NCBI RefSeq assembly: GCF_008369405.1
Contig: NZ_VSJJ01000004.1
Location: 94,303 to 158,302 of the forward strand
Direction of reading: 5' to 3'
Length of the DNA: 64,000 nucleotides
DNA from: Streptococcus cristatus
GTDB lineage: Bacteria; Bacillota; Bacilli; Lactobacillales; Streptococcaceae
In this document: one piece after another, positions 8,895-19,300 of the stretch
How positions within the stretch are numbered: the stretch's first letter is position 1
Layout: each line of letters starts with the position of its first letter
Translations under genes and position numbers: made by a program
The notes under the pieces: model-generated
The model's database searches: none
What the model saw: the letters and a program-made list of their open reading frames with translations, nothing else
Told to the model about the DNA's origin: nothing

Positions 8895-9761
8895 ATGTTA
8901 GTAGAAACGAAAAATCTAACCAAAGTTTATGGAGACAAGGTGGCTGTCAATGGTCTCGATATTCAGATTGAGAGAGGTAGTTTTACAGCAATTCTAGGGC
9001 CTAATGGAGCGGGTAAGTCGACAACGATTCAGATGTTGATTGGACTCTTGCAGCCGACATCAGGACAAATCACTTATGCAGAACAAACCAAGCTGGGTGT
9101 GGTCTTTCAAAACAGTGTGCTAGATGCCAATTTGACAGTAGTTGAAAATCTGCAAATCCGTGCCAAGCAGTACAAGCAGGTGGAGACTGGTAAGATTGAG
9201 AAATTAATCGAGCAGCTGGGGCTGACTAGCTTTGCCAAACAGCGCTACGGGACACTTTCTGGCGGACAAAAGCGACGGGTAGACATTGCGCGAGCCTTGC
9301 TCAATAGCCCCGACTTGCTTTTTCTGGATGAGCCGACGACGGGCTTGGATATCCAGACCAGAGAAAGCATCTGGAAGCTGCTCAAAGACTTGCAGCAGAA
9401 GGAAAACATGACCGTAGTCCTGACTACCCACTATCTCAATGAAGCCGATGATGCGGATAAGATTTACACCGTAGATCATGGTCAAGTCATTGCGCAAGGC
9501 TCTGCTGATCAGATCAAGGAGCGCTATGCCCGCAATGTTTTGCGAATTTTGACCTCAGATTCAGAGGACTTGAAGGCTGCTTTGCTGACTAGCTGTGAAT
9601 GGGAGCAAGGCAAGGAGAATGAGTTTTTCTTTTATCCTGAGACGACGAAGGAAGCATTGGATTTGCTGAGCCAGATTGGCTCCTATATTGAACAATTTGA
9701 ATTTCAAGCAGGGACGATGGACGATGCCTTTATGGCACTGACAGGAAGAGAGGTACGCTAA
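8895..9761 (+). CDS. ABC-2 exporter ATPase
   Basis: 288 residues. Walker A GPNGAGKST, signature LSGGQKRR, Walker B LLFLDEPTTGLD, H-loop TTHYL; the C-terminal 80 residues resemble the extension of DrrA/NatA-type drug and antibiotic exporters. RBS GGAGG ahead of ATG. First gene of a four-gene operon (ATPase, permease, LytTR regulator, DUF3021); the permease ATG directly follows its stop codon. Substrate unknown. Confidence 0.88.
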   Translation: MLVETKNLTKVYGDKVAVNGLDIQIERGSFTAILGPNGAGKSTTIQMLIGLLQPTSGQITYAEQTKLGVVFQNSVLDANLTVVENLQIRAKQYKQVETGKIEKLIEQLGLTSFAKQRYGTLSGGQKRRVDIARALLNSPDLLFLDEPTTGLDIQTRESIWKLLKDLQQKENMTVVLTTHYLNEADDADKIYTVDHGQVIAQGSADQIKERYARNVLRILTSDSEDLKAALLTSCEWEQGKENEFFFYPETTKEALDLLSQIGSYIEQFEFQAGTMDDAFMALTGREVR

Positions 9762-10625
9762 ATGTTAATGTTGATCAAACGAAATTTTTTACTCTATTTC
9801 CGCAATCATAGTGGGGTGATTCTATCTCTCTTTGGCGCCATTATTCCCTTTGTTTTATATCTGGTTTTTCTAAAGAACAACATGAAAGGCTCTTGGTCAG
9901 ACAGTAGCCATGCGACGGAGTTGCTCGACTTCTGGTTAATTAGCGGAACACTAGCTGTCACCGCCTTGACAACTACCCTATCAGCTTTTTCACAACAAAC
10001 TGAGGACCGAGAAAGAAAGGTGACTGCCGACCTCTTTATCACAGATTTAGGGCAATGGGGCTTGCGATTTAGCTACTTAATCAGTGCCTTTGTGATTGGC
10101 TTTGTCATGCAAGTCTTCATGTTTGCCGTCATGCTGACCTACTTTATCCTAGCGGACAAGATTTCCTTTGACTGGGAGCTGCTTCCCCAGCTGATCTGCC
10201 TCATGATGCTCAATAGCCTGCTAGCAAGTCTCCTCAATGCGCTAGTTGTTCCTTATTTCAAATCGGTGAATTCCTTGGGGCAATACGCAACGGTCATCGG
10301 TGCCACCTCTGGTTTTCTAGTGGGAACCTATATTCCGATTGGGACTTTGCCCAGCCTTGCCCAAAATCTCATGAAAGTGACTCCCTCAACCTACATGGCT
10401 TCCCTCTTCAGACAAGTCCTGATGAAGGATTCTCTGACAGAAGTTTTTGCGGATCAGAGCCAGCTCCAGCAAGAATTTGAGAATCTCCTAGGTATCCGTA
10501 TCGAATGGCAAAAGCTCTTGACAAGCCAAGAAACATACTATATAGTTGGAGTAGTGCTCACGGTAGCGGCCCTGTTCTGGCTAGGTCAAAATTGGCTGCT
10601 GAATCGACGGATGAGCTTCAAGTAA
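9762..10625 (+). CDS. ABC-2 type permease
   Basis: 287 residues with about six membrane helices, ABC-2 membrane domain; N-terminal IKRNFLLYFRNH and the central GTYIPIGTLPSLAQNLMKVTP segment are typical of DrrB/NodJ-like exporter subunits. Starts at the base after the ATPase stop codon. Pairs with that ATPase to form an export complex in the cytoplasmic membrane. Confidence 0.86.
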   Translation: MLMLIKRNFLLYFRNHSGVILSLFGAIIPFVLYLVFLKNNMKGSWSDSSHATELLDFWLISGTLAVTALTTTLSAFSQQTEDRERKVTADLFITDLGQWGLRFSYLISAFVIGFVMQVFMFAVMLTYFILADKISFDWELLPQLICLMMLNSLLASLLNALVVPYFKSVNSLGQYATVIGATSGFLVGTYIPIGTLPSLAQNLMKVTPSTYMASLFRQVLMKDSLTEVFADQSQLQQEFENLLGIRIEWQKLLTSQETYYIVGVVLTVAALFWLGQNWLLNRRMSFK

Positions 10626-10645
10626 AGAAAGTAGGAGGCTTAGGT

Positions 10646-11101
10646 TTGCAGACAAGATTTGAAGAAGATACTCAGATTTCTTCCCAAGACCCGCTGGTCG
10701 TCGTGAAAGCGGATCAGTTGGTTGGTGAGGCCAAGGCTGTCCTAGATTATTTGGAAAACTTCAAGGCTGGACCAAGTGGTGTCCTGCCTATTAAGTCGGA
10801 TGATAAGCTGGTCATGCTCAAGACGGAAGACATTATCCTGGCCGATATTAATCAGACAACCCTGATGATTTACAGTACCGAGGGCGTTTACACAACGACA
10901 GAAACGCTGACTCGTTTTCAAAATCGTCTCAATAGTCGCAATTTCATTCAGGTGTCGCGGCATGCAGTCATTAACATCGATCATCTGGAATCCTTGTCGG
11001 ATAGCTTCTCGGGTAATATGACTGCCAAGCTGACCAATCAGCTCAAAACCGATGTCAGTCGCCGCTATGTCAAGCTGCTTATGGACTATTTGGGAATTTA
11101 G
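10646..11101 (+). CDS. LytTR DNA-binding regulator
   Basis: 151 residues from a TTG start. The C-terminal 95 residues form a LytTR domain (KTEDIILADI, YTTTETLTRFQNRL, FIQVSRHAVINIDHL). No receiver domain. The frame is open back to 10505 inside the permease gene, but TTG 10646 is preceded by AGGAGG with a 7-base gap, so the longer frame is rejected. LytTR proteins next to a small membrane protein often form a regulator/inhibitor pair, and DUF3021 genes are frequent partners. Confidence 0.85.
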   Translation: MQTRFEEDTQISSQDPLVVVKADQLVGEAKAVLDYLENFKAGPSGVLPIKSDDKLVMLKTEDIILADINQTTLMIYSTEGVYTTTETLTRFQNRLNSRNFIQVSRHAVINIDHLESLSDSFSGNMTAKLTNQLKTDVSRRYVKLLMDYLGI

Positions 11102-11111
11102 GAGAAAAATT

Positions 11112-11513
11112 ATGACCTTTAAAAAAATTCTTATCGGTATGCAGGATGGTCTGAGAACAGGTAGCTTGGTCTTTCTGCTGGTAGGCCTGTTCTCGGGAAA
11201 AACATTTTCGTTGACTCCTAGCTCTATTCTCAGTGTCCTCCTTGTCAGCGCCTTAATCGGAGTAGCAAGCTATATTTTTGATGCGACAGATCGCTTTCCG
11301 TTTCCTTTCCTACTTTTCTGCCACTTTGTAGTGACTGCAACTATCGTTTGTTTGGCCATGATCTGCAATGACTGGGGAAGTATGCTTTTCGGCTGGTTCT
11401 TCTGGCTAAACTTTATTTTGATTTACCTCTTGGTTTGGTTTCTTGTTTCTATCGATTCGATGATCAAAACCAAGAAAATCAACGAGGCCTTGAAAAATCG
11501 TAGAAAACACTAA
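11112..11513 (+). CDS. DUF3021 membrane protein
   Basis: 133 residues, four predicted transmembrane helices, DUF3021 family. ATG 11112 follows AGGAG and lies 10 bases after the LytTR stop. By analogy with LytTR/membrane-inhibitor pairs of streptococci it may hold the LytTR protein inactive at the membrane; that role is inferred from order only. Confidence 0.82.
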   Translation: MTFKKILIGMQDGLRTGSLVFLLVGLFSGKTFSLTPSSILSVLLVSALIGVASYIFDATDRFPFPFLLFCHFVVTATIVCLAMICNDWGSMLFGWFFWLNFILIYLLVWFLVSIDSMIKTKKINEALKNRRKH

Positions 11514-11526
11514 TGTATCCAAGACG

Positions 11527-11560
11527 CAAGCAAGTTTAACGAGACCTTGCTTGTTTTTTT
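11527..11560 (+). terminator. Terminator of the ABC-LytTR-DUF3021 operon
   Basis: CAAGCAAG (11527-11534) pairs with CTTGCTTG (11546-11553), followed by seven T. Confidence 0.85.
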
Positions 11561-11624
11561 ATTTAACAAAGGAGCTATTATCTCAAACTGCCGTCTTCCT
11601 TTCAAAGTTCGATTTCCGCCTTTC

Positions 11625-11681
11625 TTGACAAAGATTTTTTAAGTGTTATAATATGAATGAACAGAAAATAAAATTCATTCA
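11625..11681 (+). promoter_or_regulatory. tetR promoter with overlapping operator
   Basis: TTGACA (11625-11630), 16-bp spacer, TATAAT (11647-11652), followed at once by the palindrome TGAATGAA-N12-TTCATTCA (11654-11681). The identical 8-12-8 palindrome recurs at 12290 and 12391. A repressor bound here would cover the transcription start, so autorepression by the TetR protein is likely. Confidence 0.8.
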
Positions 11682-11696
11682 GGGCAGGAGAGAGTC

Positions 11697-12263
11697 ATGG
11701 ACAAAAAAGCTGAATTATTGGCTGAGGCTAGGCAGGTGTTTGCTGAGAAAGGCTATAAAAAGACAAATATTTCAGATATTACCAAGCGTGCCCGCATGGC
11801 TGTTGGCTCCTTTTATAAGTATTATGAGTCCAAGGAAGCTATTTTTTTAGAGGTTTATGTAGCTGAAAATAACCGCATACGTGAGGAAACCATGCAGCGC
11901 GTGGATTGGCAGGGTGAGCCTGAAGCAGTCGTTGAGCAGCTTTTTGCAGTCACTTTTGAATTGATTTCACCCAATAAAATTCTGGCTGAGTGGAACAAGC
12001 CCGGCATTTCTCAGATCTTGCACGACTACTATAATCAAGATGCTGGCCGCGCGGCCAATGCCTTTCATAAGTTTCTGATTCAGACTTTCAGCCAGCGCTT
12101 GCAAGAGAAGGGCTTTTCTCAAGAGGAAGTCGCCCAAATCATGAAGGCTTATGATTTGATCTACTACATTGACATGCATGTGACAGAACAGGATTTTCCA
12201 GGCTATTTTGAGAGTATCGAGACCTTGGTGAAATATTTTTTAAAGGGAATTTTTGCTAAATAA
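11697..12263 (+). CDS. TetR/AcrR family repressor
   Basis: 188 residues. N-terminal helix-turn-helix (residues about 8-52: VFAEKGYKKTNISDITKRA, MAVGSFYKYYESKEAIF) and a ligand-binding C-terminal domain. RBS GGAGAG precedes ATG. Three copies of one palindrome lie before it and before the next gene, so it probably controls itself and the 12439-13143 pair. The inducer is unknown. Confidence 0.9.
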   Translation: MDKKAELLAEARQVFAEKGYKKTNISDITKRARMAVGSFYKYYESKEAIFLEVYVAENNRIREETMQRVDWQGEPEAVVEQLFAVTFELISPNKILAEWNKPGISQILHDYYNQDAGRAANAFHKFLIQTFSQRLQEKGFSQEEVAQIMKAYDLIYYIDMHVTEQDFPGYFESIETLVKYFLKGIFAK

Positions 12264-12289
12264 AAATTTTCTTTTCTTAGAAGATAATG

Positions 12290-12317
12290 TGAATGAATTT
12301 ATAAAAGTATTCATTCA
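12290..12317. promoter_or_regulatory. TetR operator copy 2
   Basis: TGAATGAA-N12-TTCATTCA, same arms and same 12-bp spacer as the site in the tetR promoter. Lies 27 bp after the tetR stop codon. Confidence 0.78.
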
Positions 12318-12332
12318 ATAAAGGAGGTGGAT

Positions 12333-12383
12333 TTGTGTGATATAGAATCTCATGTGGAAGTGAATTGGAAAAAATTTTTTTGA
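12333..12383 (+). CDS. Possible 16-residue leader peptide between two operators
   Basis: A TTG-initiated frame (MCDIESHVEVNWKKFF if translated) follows a very strong ribosome site, AAGGAGGTG at 12321-12329, and ends at TGA. The strong RBS with no longer gene behind it is the only support; it could be a leader peptide, the relic of a longer gene, or chance. Confidence 0.25.
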   Translation: MCDIESHVEVNWKKFF

Positions 12384-12390
12384 AAAGGCG

Positions 12391-12418
12391 TGAATGAATA
12401 TTAAAATCTATTCATTCA
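12391..12418. promoter_or_regulatory. TetR operator copy 3
   Basis: Third TGAATGAA-N12-TTCATTCA palindrome, ending 20 bp before the ATG of the membrane protein. A TTGAAA hexamer at 12380-12385 lies just upstream, so bound repressor would block this promoter. Confidence 0.78.
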
Positions 12419-12438
12419 AATAGGGAAGTGAGGAAATA

Positions 12439-12786
12439 ATGATGAAACAAGGTGGAATGGTGTTGAGTGGAAGGACTATTTTGGGAGTTTGCCTAGTTGT
12501 GATTGATATTTTGACCCTTGGTTATGGTGGGGTGGAATTTGGCTTTGGCCTAAGTTTAGGCTTTCAGTCTTTTCTGATTGGTGGCCTCCTTTGTATCTTG
12601 CTTGGATTGCTTGTAATGCCAGGCGTGGCGGTAGCTGTCAAGCTGGCAGTCTTGGCCTTGACGGTGATCAGTATTTTGCTCTATATTCACAGTATGCCTG
12701 ATTTGGCAATTCTCTTACAACTGATATCGGATGTGGCTGTTGTAGGCTTTGTTGCTTTTCTGGCAGTGCTTCTTTTGAGAAAGTAG
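12439..12786 (+). CDS. Small TetR-controlled membrane protein, unknown family
   Basis: 115 residues, about four hydrophobic helices (roughly 9-27, 30-48, 50-75, 85-112) ending in LLLRK. Not recognised. RBS AGTGAGG upstream. Two TetR palindromes stand in front of it, and the NrdI-like gene follows 9 bases after its stop, so the two are probably co-transcribed and derepressed together. Confidence 0.6.
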   Translation: MMKQGGMVLSGRTILGVCLVVIDILTLGYGGVEFGFGLSLGFQSFLIGGLLCILLGLLVMPGVAVAVKLAVLALTVISILLYIHSMPDLAILLQLISDVAVVGFVAFLAVLLLRK

Positions 12787-12795
12787 GGAGAGGAA

Positions 12796-13143
12796 ATGAT
12801 TATAGTTTATGATTCAGTTACGGGTGTTGGGAAGCAATTTGCAGAATCGCTGGGCTATCCGACACAAAGCATCAAGGAAAAGTTGGAAGAGCCTTGTATT
12901 CTGATCACGCGAAATGCAGGTGCTGGGAAAATTCCTTGGTCAAGCAAACGCTTCATCAAGAAACACTCAAGCCTGATTAAAGGTTTTGTCAATAATGGAG
13001 ATTCGGTTAAGCATGGTCGGACCTTTCGCGGGGCGACAGCTTTGATTATCGAAAAATATGGGCTGCCGCACATCTGCGATATTGACCGAGGTGGCAAGGA
13101 AGACGACATCAAACTTGTGCAGGAATACTTGGCTAAACTCTAA
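12796..13143 (+). CDS. NrdI-like flavodoxin
   Basis: 115 residues. IIVYDSVTGVGKQFAESLG (phosphate-binding loop), EPCILITRNAG, and SLIKGFVNNGDS fit the NrdI fold, a flavodoxin that helps assemble the dimanganese cofactor of class Ib ribonucleotide reductase. No nrdE/nrdF/nrdH nearby, and the GNT(N/F)G-like segment is altered (NNGDSVKHGRTF), so it is a solitary and divergent member. Its pairing with a TetR-controlled membrane protein suggests a stress role; function is uncertain. Confidence 0.68.
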   Translation: MIIVYDSVTGVGKQFAESLGYPTQSIKEKLEEPCILITRNAGAGKIPWSSKRFIKKHSSLIKGFVNNGDSVKHGRTFRGATALIIEKYGLPHICDIDRGGKEDDIKLVQEYLAKL

Positions 13144-13175
13144 GAGCGATTATTTACATGATAAATCTATAGGAA

Positions 13176-13206
13176 AAGGATGGGTTATAATGACTCATCT
13201 TTTTTG
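13176..13206 (+). terminator. Probable terminator before bgaA
   Basis: GATG ... CATC short stem around 13179-13199 followed by a T6 run; ends the tetR-controlled operon. The stem is imperfect. Confidence 0.5.
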
Positions 13207-13356
13207 TAGGAATGTTCGATAAAGTTTATTTTTCTCCTAATTTTAGGAAAAACGCTCAAAAATATAAAAATGCTTCTTGGCTTATTGAGATAAGCTATCT
13301 TGTTTTATAAAATAGGAGGGAAACGATTATAAAAAGTAAAGCGTTTCCTTGAAAAA

Positions 13357-13370
13357 TGGAAGCGTTTACT
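13357..13370 (+). promoter_or_regulatory. Catabolite-responsive element candidate before bgaA
   Basis: TGGAAGCGTTTACT resembles the CcpA cre consensus TGWAANCGNTNWCA with two mismatches, and ends 22 bp before the bgaA start codon. It also forms the right arm of an imperfect inverted repeat with the segment at 13335-13348. CcpA repression of bgaA is inferred. Confidence 0.5.
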
Positions 13371-13392
13371 AAAGAAAAAGAAGGAGGATCCT

Positions 13393-16300
13393 ATGGGAAA
13401 GGATCATTGGAATCGAAAGAGAGTTTATAGCATAAGAAAGTTTTCTATTGGTGTTTGCTCGATAGTTATTGGGACTTGCTTCCTCTTATTTGGAGCAAGT
13501 GTGGCGGGAGCGAATCCAGTTTATGCCGAGGAAACAACGGTGCTGGTTGCTGCAGAAAAGCCTGTGGAGGAAAAGCCCGTTGAGGAAGAAGTGACTGCTG
13601 AACCAGTGACAAGTCAGGCAGCTGAGTCTGTTGTGCATTCTCAGGAGGAGAAAAAAGAAGAGAGCCCTCAGCTTGCTAAAGCGGCGGAGGACATTTCAGC
13701 AGTATCTCAAAATGGAGCAAAAGAGAATGGCCAAGAAGCTACTCAAGAGAAAGTTGCGCAGCTTGAGATAAAATCTGCGACCAAGGAAGAAGAGAGCCAA
13801 ATGATCGAAGACAGAAAAGTGAATTTTAATCAGAATTGGCACTTTAAATTAAACGCTAATGCTAAGGAAGCTGTTCAAGCTGAGACGGATGTCACATCAT
13901 GGAAAAAATTGGATCTGCCTCATGACTGGAGTATCCACTTTGATTTTGACCATGAATCACCAGCACAAAACGAAGGTGGCCAGCTCAATGGTGGAGATGC
14001 TTGGTATCGTAAGCCTCTGAAATTAGACGAAAAAGATCTGGATAAAAATGTTCGTCTCACATTTGATGGTGTCTACATGGATTCGCAGGTCTTTGTCAAT
14101 GGCCAGCTGGTCGGGCATTATCCAAATGGTTACAACCAATTTTCATACGATATTACTAAATACCTCCACAAAGATGGTCGGGAAAATGTCATCGCTGTGC
14201 ACGTTGTCAACAAGCAACCAAGTAGCCGTTGGTATTCAGGAAGTGGGATCTACCGTGATGTGAGTTTGCAAGTGACAGATAAGGTTCATGTTGAGAAAAA
14301 TGGTACAACTATCTTAACGCCAGAACTTGAGAAACAACAAGACGGTAAGGTTGCAACTCATGTGACCAGTAAGATTGTCAACACAGACGATAAAGACCAT
14401 GAAATCACTGCGGAGTATCAGATTGTCAGACGTGGCGGAGAAGCAGTCACAGACCTCATCCGCACTGCTAGCCAAAAAATAAAAGCCCACGAAAGCAGTA
14501 CCATCCAGGCAAGATTAGAAGTAGAAAAGCCGGAACTGTGGACCGTGTTTAATGATAAGCCTGCCTTGTATGAGTTGGTAACGCGGGTCTATCGTGATGG
14601 TCAGCTCGTCGATGCGAAGAAAGACTTGTTTGGCTATCGTTATTATAACTGGACTCCAAACGAAGGCTTCTCTCTTAATGGCCAGAAGGTCAAGTTCCAC
14701 GGAGTATCCTTGCACCATGACCACGGGTCTCTAGGAGCAGAGGAAAACTATAAGGCAGAGTACCGTCGCCTCAAGCAGATGAAGGAAATGGGGGTCAATT
14801 CGATTCGTACGACCCACAATCCTGCCAGCGAACAGACTTTGCAGATTGCGGCGGAACTGGGTCTGATGGTCCAAGAAGAGGCTTTTGATACTTGGTATGG
14901 AGGCAAGAAGCCTTATGACTACGGTCGTTTCTTTGAAAAAGATGCGACTCACCCAGAAGCTAAAAAGGGCGAAAAATGGTCTGACTATGACCTGCGGACC
15001 ATGGTTGAAAGAGGCAAAAATAATCCTGCCATCGTTATGTGGTCGATCGGAAATGAAATCGGTGAAGCAAACGGCGATGCTCATTCGTTAGCGACGGTTA
15101 AACGCTTAGTCAAGGTCATCAAGTCAGTTGATAAGACCCGCTATGTCACGATGGGAGCTGACAAATTCCGCTTTGGTGATGGTAGTGGTGGTCATGAAAA
15201 GATCGCAGATGAACTGGATGCAGTTGGCTTTAACTACTCAGAAGACAATTACAAGGCCTTACGTGCCAAACATCCAAACTGGTTGATTTATGGTTCTGAA
15301 ACGTCTTCAGCAACTCGTACGCGTGGCAGCTATTTCCATCCAGAGCAAGAATGGGTTGGAAGCAATCAGTCTTGGCGCAACTACGAGCAGTCTGACTATG
15401 GGAACGACCGTGTTGGTTGGGGTAAAACGGCAACCGCTTCTTGGACCTTTGATCGAGATAACGCTGGTTACGCAGGACAATTTATCTGGACAGGTACAGA
15501 CTATATCGGCGAACCAACTCCTTGGCACAACCAAAATAACACACCTGTGAAGAGCTCTTATTTTGGAATAGTGGACACGGCTGGCATTCCGAAAAATGAC
15601 TATTACCTTTACCAAAGTCAGTGGGTTTCAGCTAAGAAGAAACCTATGGTTCATCTGCTTCCTCACTGGAACTGGGAAGATCAAGACTTGGCAGACAATG
15701 TTGCAGATGCTGAAAATAAAATACCAGTCCGTGCATACTCCAATGCTGCTAGCGTTGAATTGTACTTGAACAACCAATCTTTGGGAGTCAAGAAATTTAA
15801 TAAAAAAGAAACCAGCGACGGCCGCAGCTACCAAGAAGGAGCAAATCCTCAAGAACTCTACCTTGAGTGGAAAGTGGCTTATCAACCCGGCACTTTGGAA
15901 GCTGTAGCTCGTGACGAGCAAGGTAAAGAGATTGCCCGCGACAAGATTGTCACAGCAGGTCAGCCTGCAGGCGTACGCTTGATCAAGGAAGAGCATGCTA
16001 TCGCAGCAGATGGAAAAGACTTGACCTATATCTACTATGAAATCGTTGACCGTGACGGCAATGTCGTGCCAACTGCCAATAATCTCGTTCGCTTCCAGTT
16101 GCATGGACAAGGCCAGCTTGTCGGTGTAGACAATGGTGAGCAAGCCAGCCGTGAACGTTACAAGGAACAAGCAGACGGTTCTTGGATCCGCAAAGCCTTT
16201 AACGGTAAGGGAGTTGCCATTGTCAAATCAACAGACCAAGCCGGTAAATTCACGCTGACTGCCCATTCTGGTTTATTAAAATCAGACCAGGTGACGGTCT

Positions 16301-19300
16301 TTACTGGCAAGGACGAGCAGAAAGAAAAGACTGTTTTGGGTACGGAAGTGCCAAAAGTTCGCACAGTTTTGGGACAAGCTCCAAGCTTGCCCGCGACAGT
16401 TCCTTTTGTTTACAGTGACGGTAGTCGTGCAGAACGTCCTGTGACTTGGTCACAAGCAGACGTTAGCCATTCAGGTATTGTAACCGTCAAAGGAGAGGCA
16501 GACGGCCGCCAAGTAGAAGCACGTGTGGAAGTTTTAGCTGTTGAAAGAGAATTGCCAGTTATTAAACGAGTAGCTCCTGGAACGGACTTGAGCAGTGTAG
16601 ACAAGTCGATCCCTCTTGCTCTAACTGACGGCAGTGTCGAACATTATGATGTAGATAAATGGGAAATTGCGCCAGAAGAGCAAGCCAAACTGTCTGTGGC
16701 AGGTTCTCGTATTCCAATGACAGGTCATCTAGCAGGCGATACCATTTCTGCTACCTTGCTCGTGGAAGAAGGAGAAGCAGCTGGCCCTGTGACGCCACTA
16801 GTGACTGTGGGCGGTGAGGCAGTATCGGACCTGACCAGTCAAAAACCAGTCCATTATCAGAGCCTTGCCTATGGAGCGCAGCTCCCTTCAGTGGCAGCTA
16901 CAGCTGAAAATGCGGATGTGACAGTGGTTCAAGCCAGTGCTTCAAACGGTATGCGCGCAAATATTTATGTCCAGCCAAAAGATGGCGGAGCCCTGCAAAC
17001 TTATGCTGTGCAATTCCTAGAAGAAGCACCGAAAATTGACCATTTGAGTCTCCAAGTTGAGCAAGCTGACGGTCTCAAAGAAGACCAGACTGTCCAATTA
17101 ACTGTTTTGGCTCACTATCAAGATGGCACTCAGGCAGTTTTACAGGCTGATAAGGTGGCCTTCTCTACGAAAGGTGAAGGAAAAGTTGCCGTTCGTAAAG
17201 GAACTTTAGAACTACACAAGCCAGGAAATGTGACTTTGAAAGCAGAGTATGACGGTGCTGAAGGGCAAGTGGAACTAGCGATTCAAGCCAATACGGAGAA
17301 GAAAGTGGTTCAAGCAGTCCGCCCAGTTCATGTGGTAACAGACTTGCATCAGGAACCCAAACTGCCAACAACCGTGACGGTTGAGTACGATAAAGGCTTC
17401 CCTAAAGTTCATAAGGTTACTTGGCAGGCTGTCGAAAAAGAAAACCTTGATCGCTATCATGCTTTTGAAGTGGTCGGAAAAGTTGAAGGTATTGAGCAGG
17501 AAGCGCGTGCTAAGGTGTCTGTGGAAGGCATTGTAGCAGTAGAGGAAGTTAGCGTGACAACTCCACTTGCGGAAGCACCACATCTGCCAGAGAGTGTCCG
17601 AACTTACCATTCAAATGGTCAAGTTTCCTCAGCAAAAGTTACTTGGGACGCTATTTCTCCAAGTCAATATCAAAAAGAGGGCGTCTTTACGGTCACTGGT
17701 CAGGTAGAAGGTAGTCAGTTGCCAACCAAACTCCATGTCCGTGTCTCTGCTAAGACTGAAAATGGAGCCAATATTTCTGACCAATGGACAGGTTCAGAAT
17801 TGCCACTGGCCTTTGCTTCGGACTCTAATCCAAGTGACTTAGTATCTTATGTCAATGATAAGGTGATTTCTTACACTGACCAACCAGCCAATCGTTGGAC
17901 GAACTGGAACCGTCAAGATGAGGCTTCAGTGGGCGTTCTCTTTGGAGATTCTGGTATTATGACCAAGCGGGCAGTAGACAATCTGAATGTAGCTTTCCAC
18001 GAAGATCACGGGGTTGGGGCTCCGAAATCCTACGTGATCGAGTATTATGCTGGCAAGACTGTGCCGACTGCGCCTAAGAATCCTAGCTTTGTCGAAAGCG
18101 AAGAGCATGTCTTCAACGATGCTGCCAACTGGAAACCGGTGACGAATCTTAAAGCTCCAGATCAGCTCAAAGCTGGGGAAATGAATCACTTTAACTTTGA
18201 TAAAGTTGATACTTATGCCCTTCGGATTCGTATGGTGAGAGCGGATGACAAGTGGGGAACCTCGATCACAGAAGTCCAAATTTTCTCTAAACAAGTGGCT
18301 GCAGCGAAAGAGGCAGAAACCCGCATCCAAGTGGCTGGTCAAGACTTACCAAACTTTAACCCAAGCTTGACTGACTATTATCTCCCAGCTAACGATGGAA
18401 AAGTACCAGCAGTAACTGCTAGTGTCAGCAATAATGGTCTGGCAACAGTCGTTCCAAGTGTCCATGAGGGAGATCCTGTCCGTGTTGTCGTGAAGGCTGA
18501 GAATGGAGATATCCTCGGAGAATACCGTCTCCACTTTACAACTGATAAAGACTTGCTGGCTCGCAAACCGGTAGCAGCAGTGAAACAGTCTCGCTTGCTT
18601 CACCTAGGTCAAAGTCTAGACTTGCCAAACAAAGTTCCTGTTTACTTCACGGGTACATCAGACTATGAAGTCAAAGACCTGACTGTTGAGTGGGAGCCAG
18701 TTCCGGCTGAAAATCTGGCAAAAGCTGGTGAATTTACTGTTCGAGGTCGCGTCCTTGGTAGTGACCTACCTGTCGAGCTCTCTGTCCGAGTGACCGATAA
18801 GCAAGGCGCGTCTGTATCAGACAATCCATATTATGATGAAAATGGCAATCAAGCTTTTGCTTCAGCAACCAATGATATTGACTCAGGTTCTCATGACCGT
18901 GTGGACTATACCAATGATGGGGATCATGATGATAGTCGTCGTTGGACCAACTGGTCTGCTACTCCGTCAGCGAATCCAGAAGTCTCAGCAGGTGTCATCT
19001 TTAAGGACCAAGGCAAGATTGTTGAACGGACGGTCGTTCAAGCTAAACTACGCTTCTTTGCTGATAGCGGAACAGATGCACCATCTAAACTTGTTTTAGA
19101 GCGCTATGTTGGACCAGATTTTGATGCTCCTGTCTATTACTCAAACTACCAAGCCTACGAACCAAATCATCCGTTTAACAACCCTGACAACTGGGAAGCT
19201 GTTCCATATAACATCAATCAGGAAATCCAGGCAGGCACTGAACTTACAGCAAGCTTTAACGCTGTCAAGTCTAAAGCAATGAGATGGCGGATGGAAAGAA

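Noticed and set aside
10505..10645. Extended N-terminus of the LytTR protein
   Set aside because: Lies inside the permease gene in another frame; TTG 10646 has a proper RBS.
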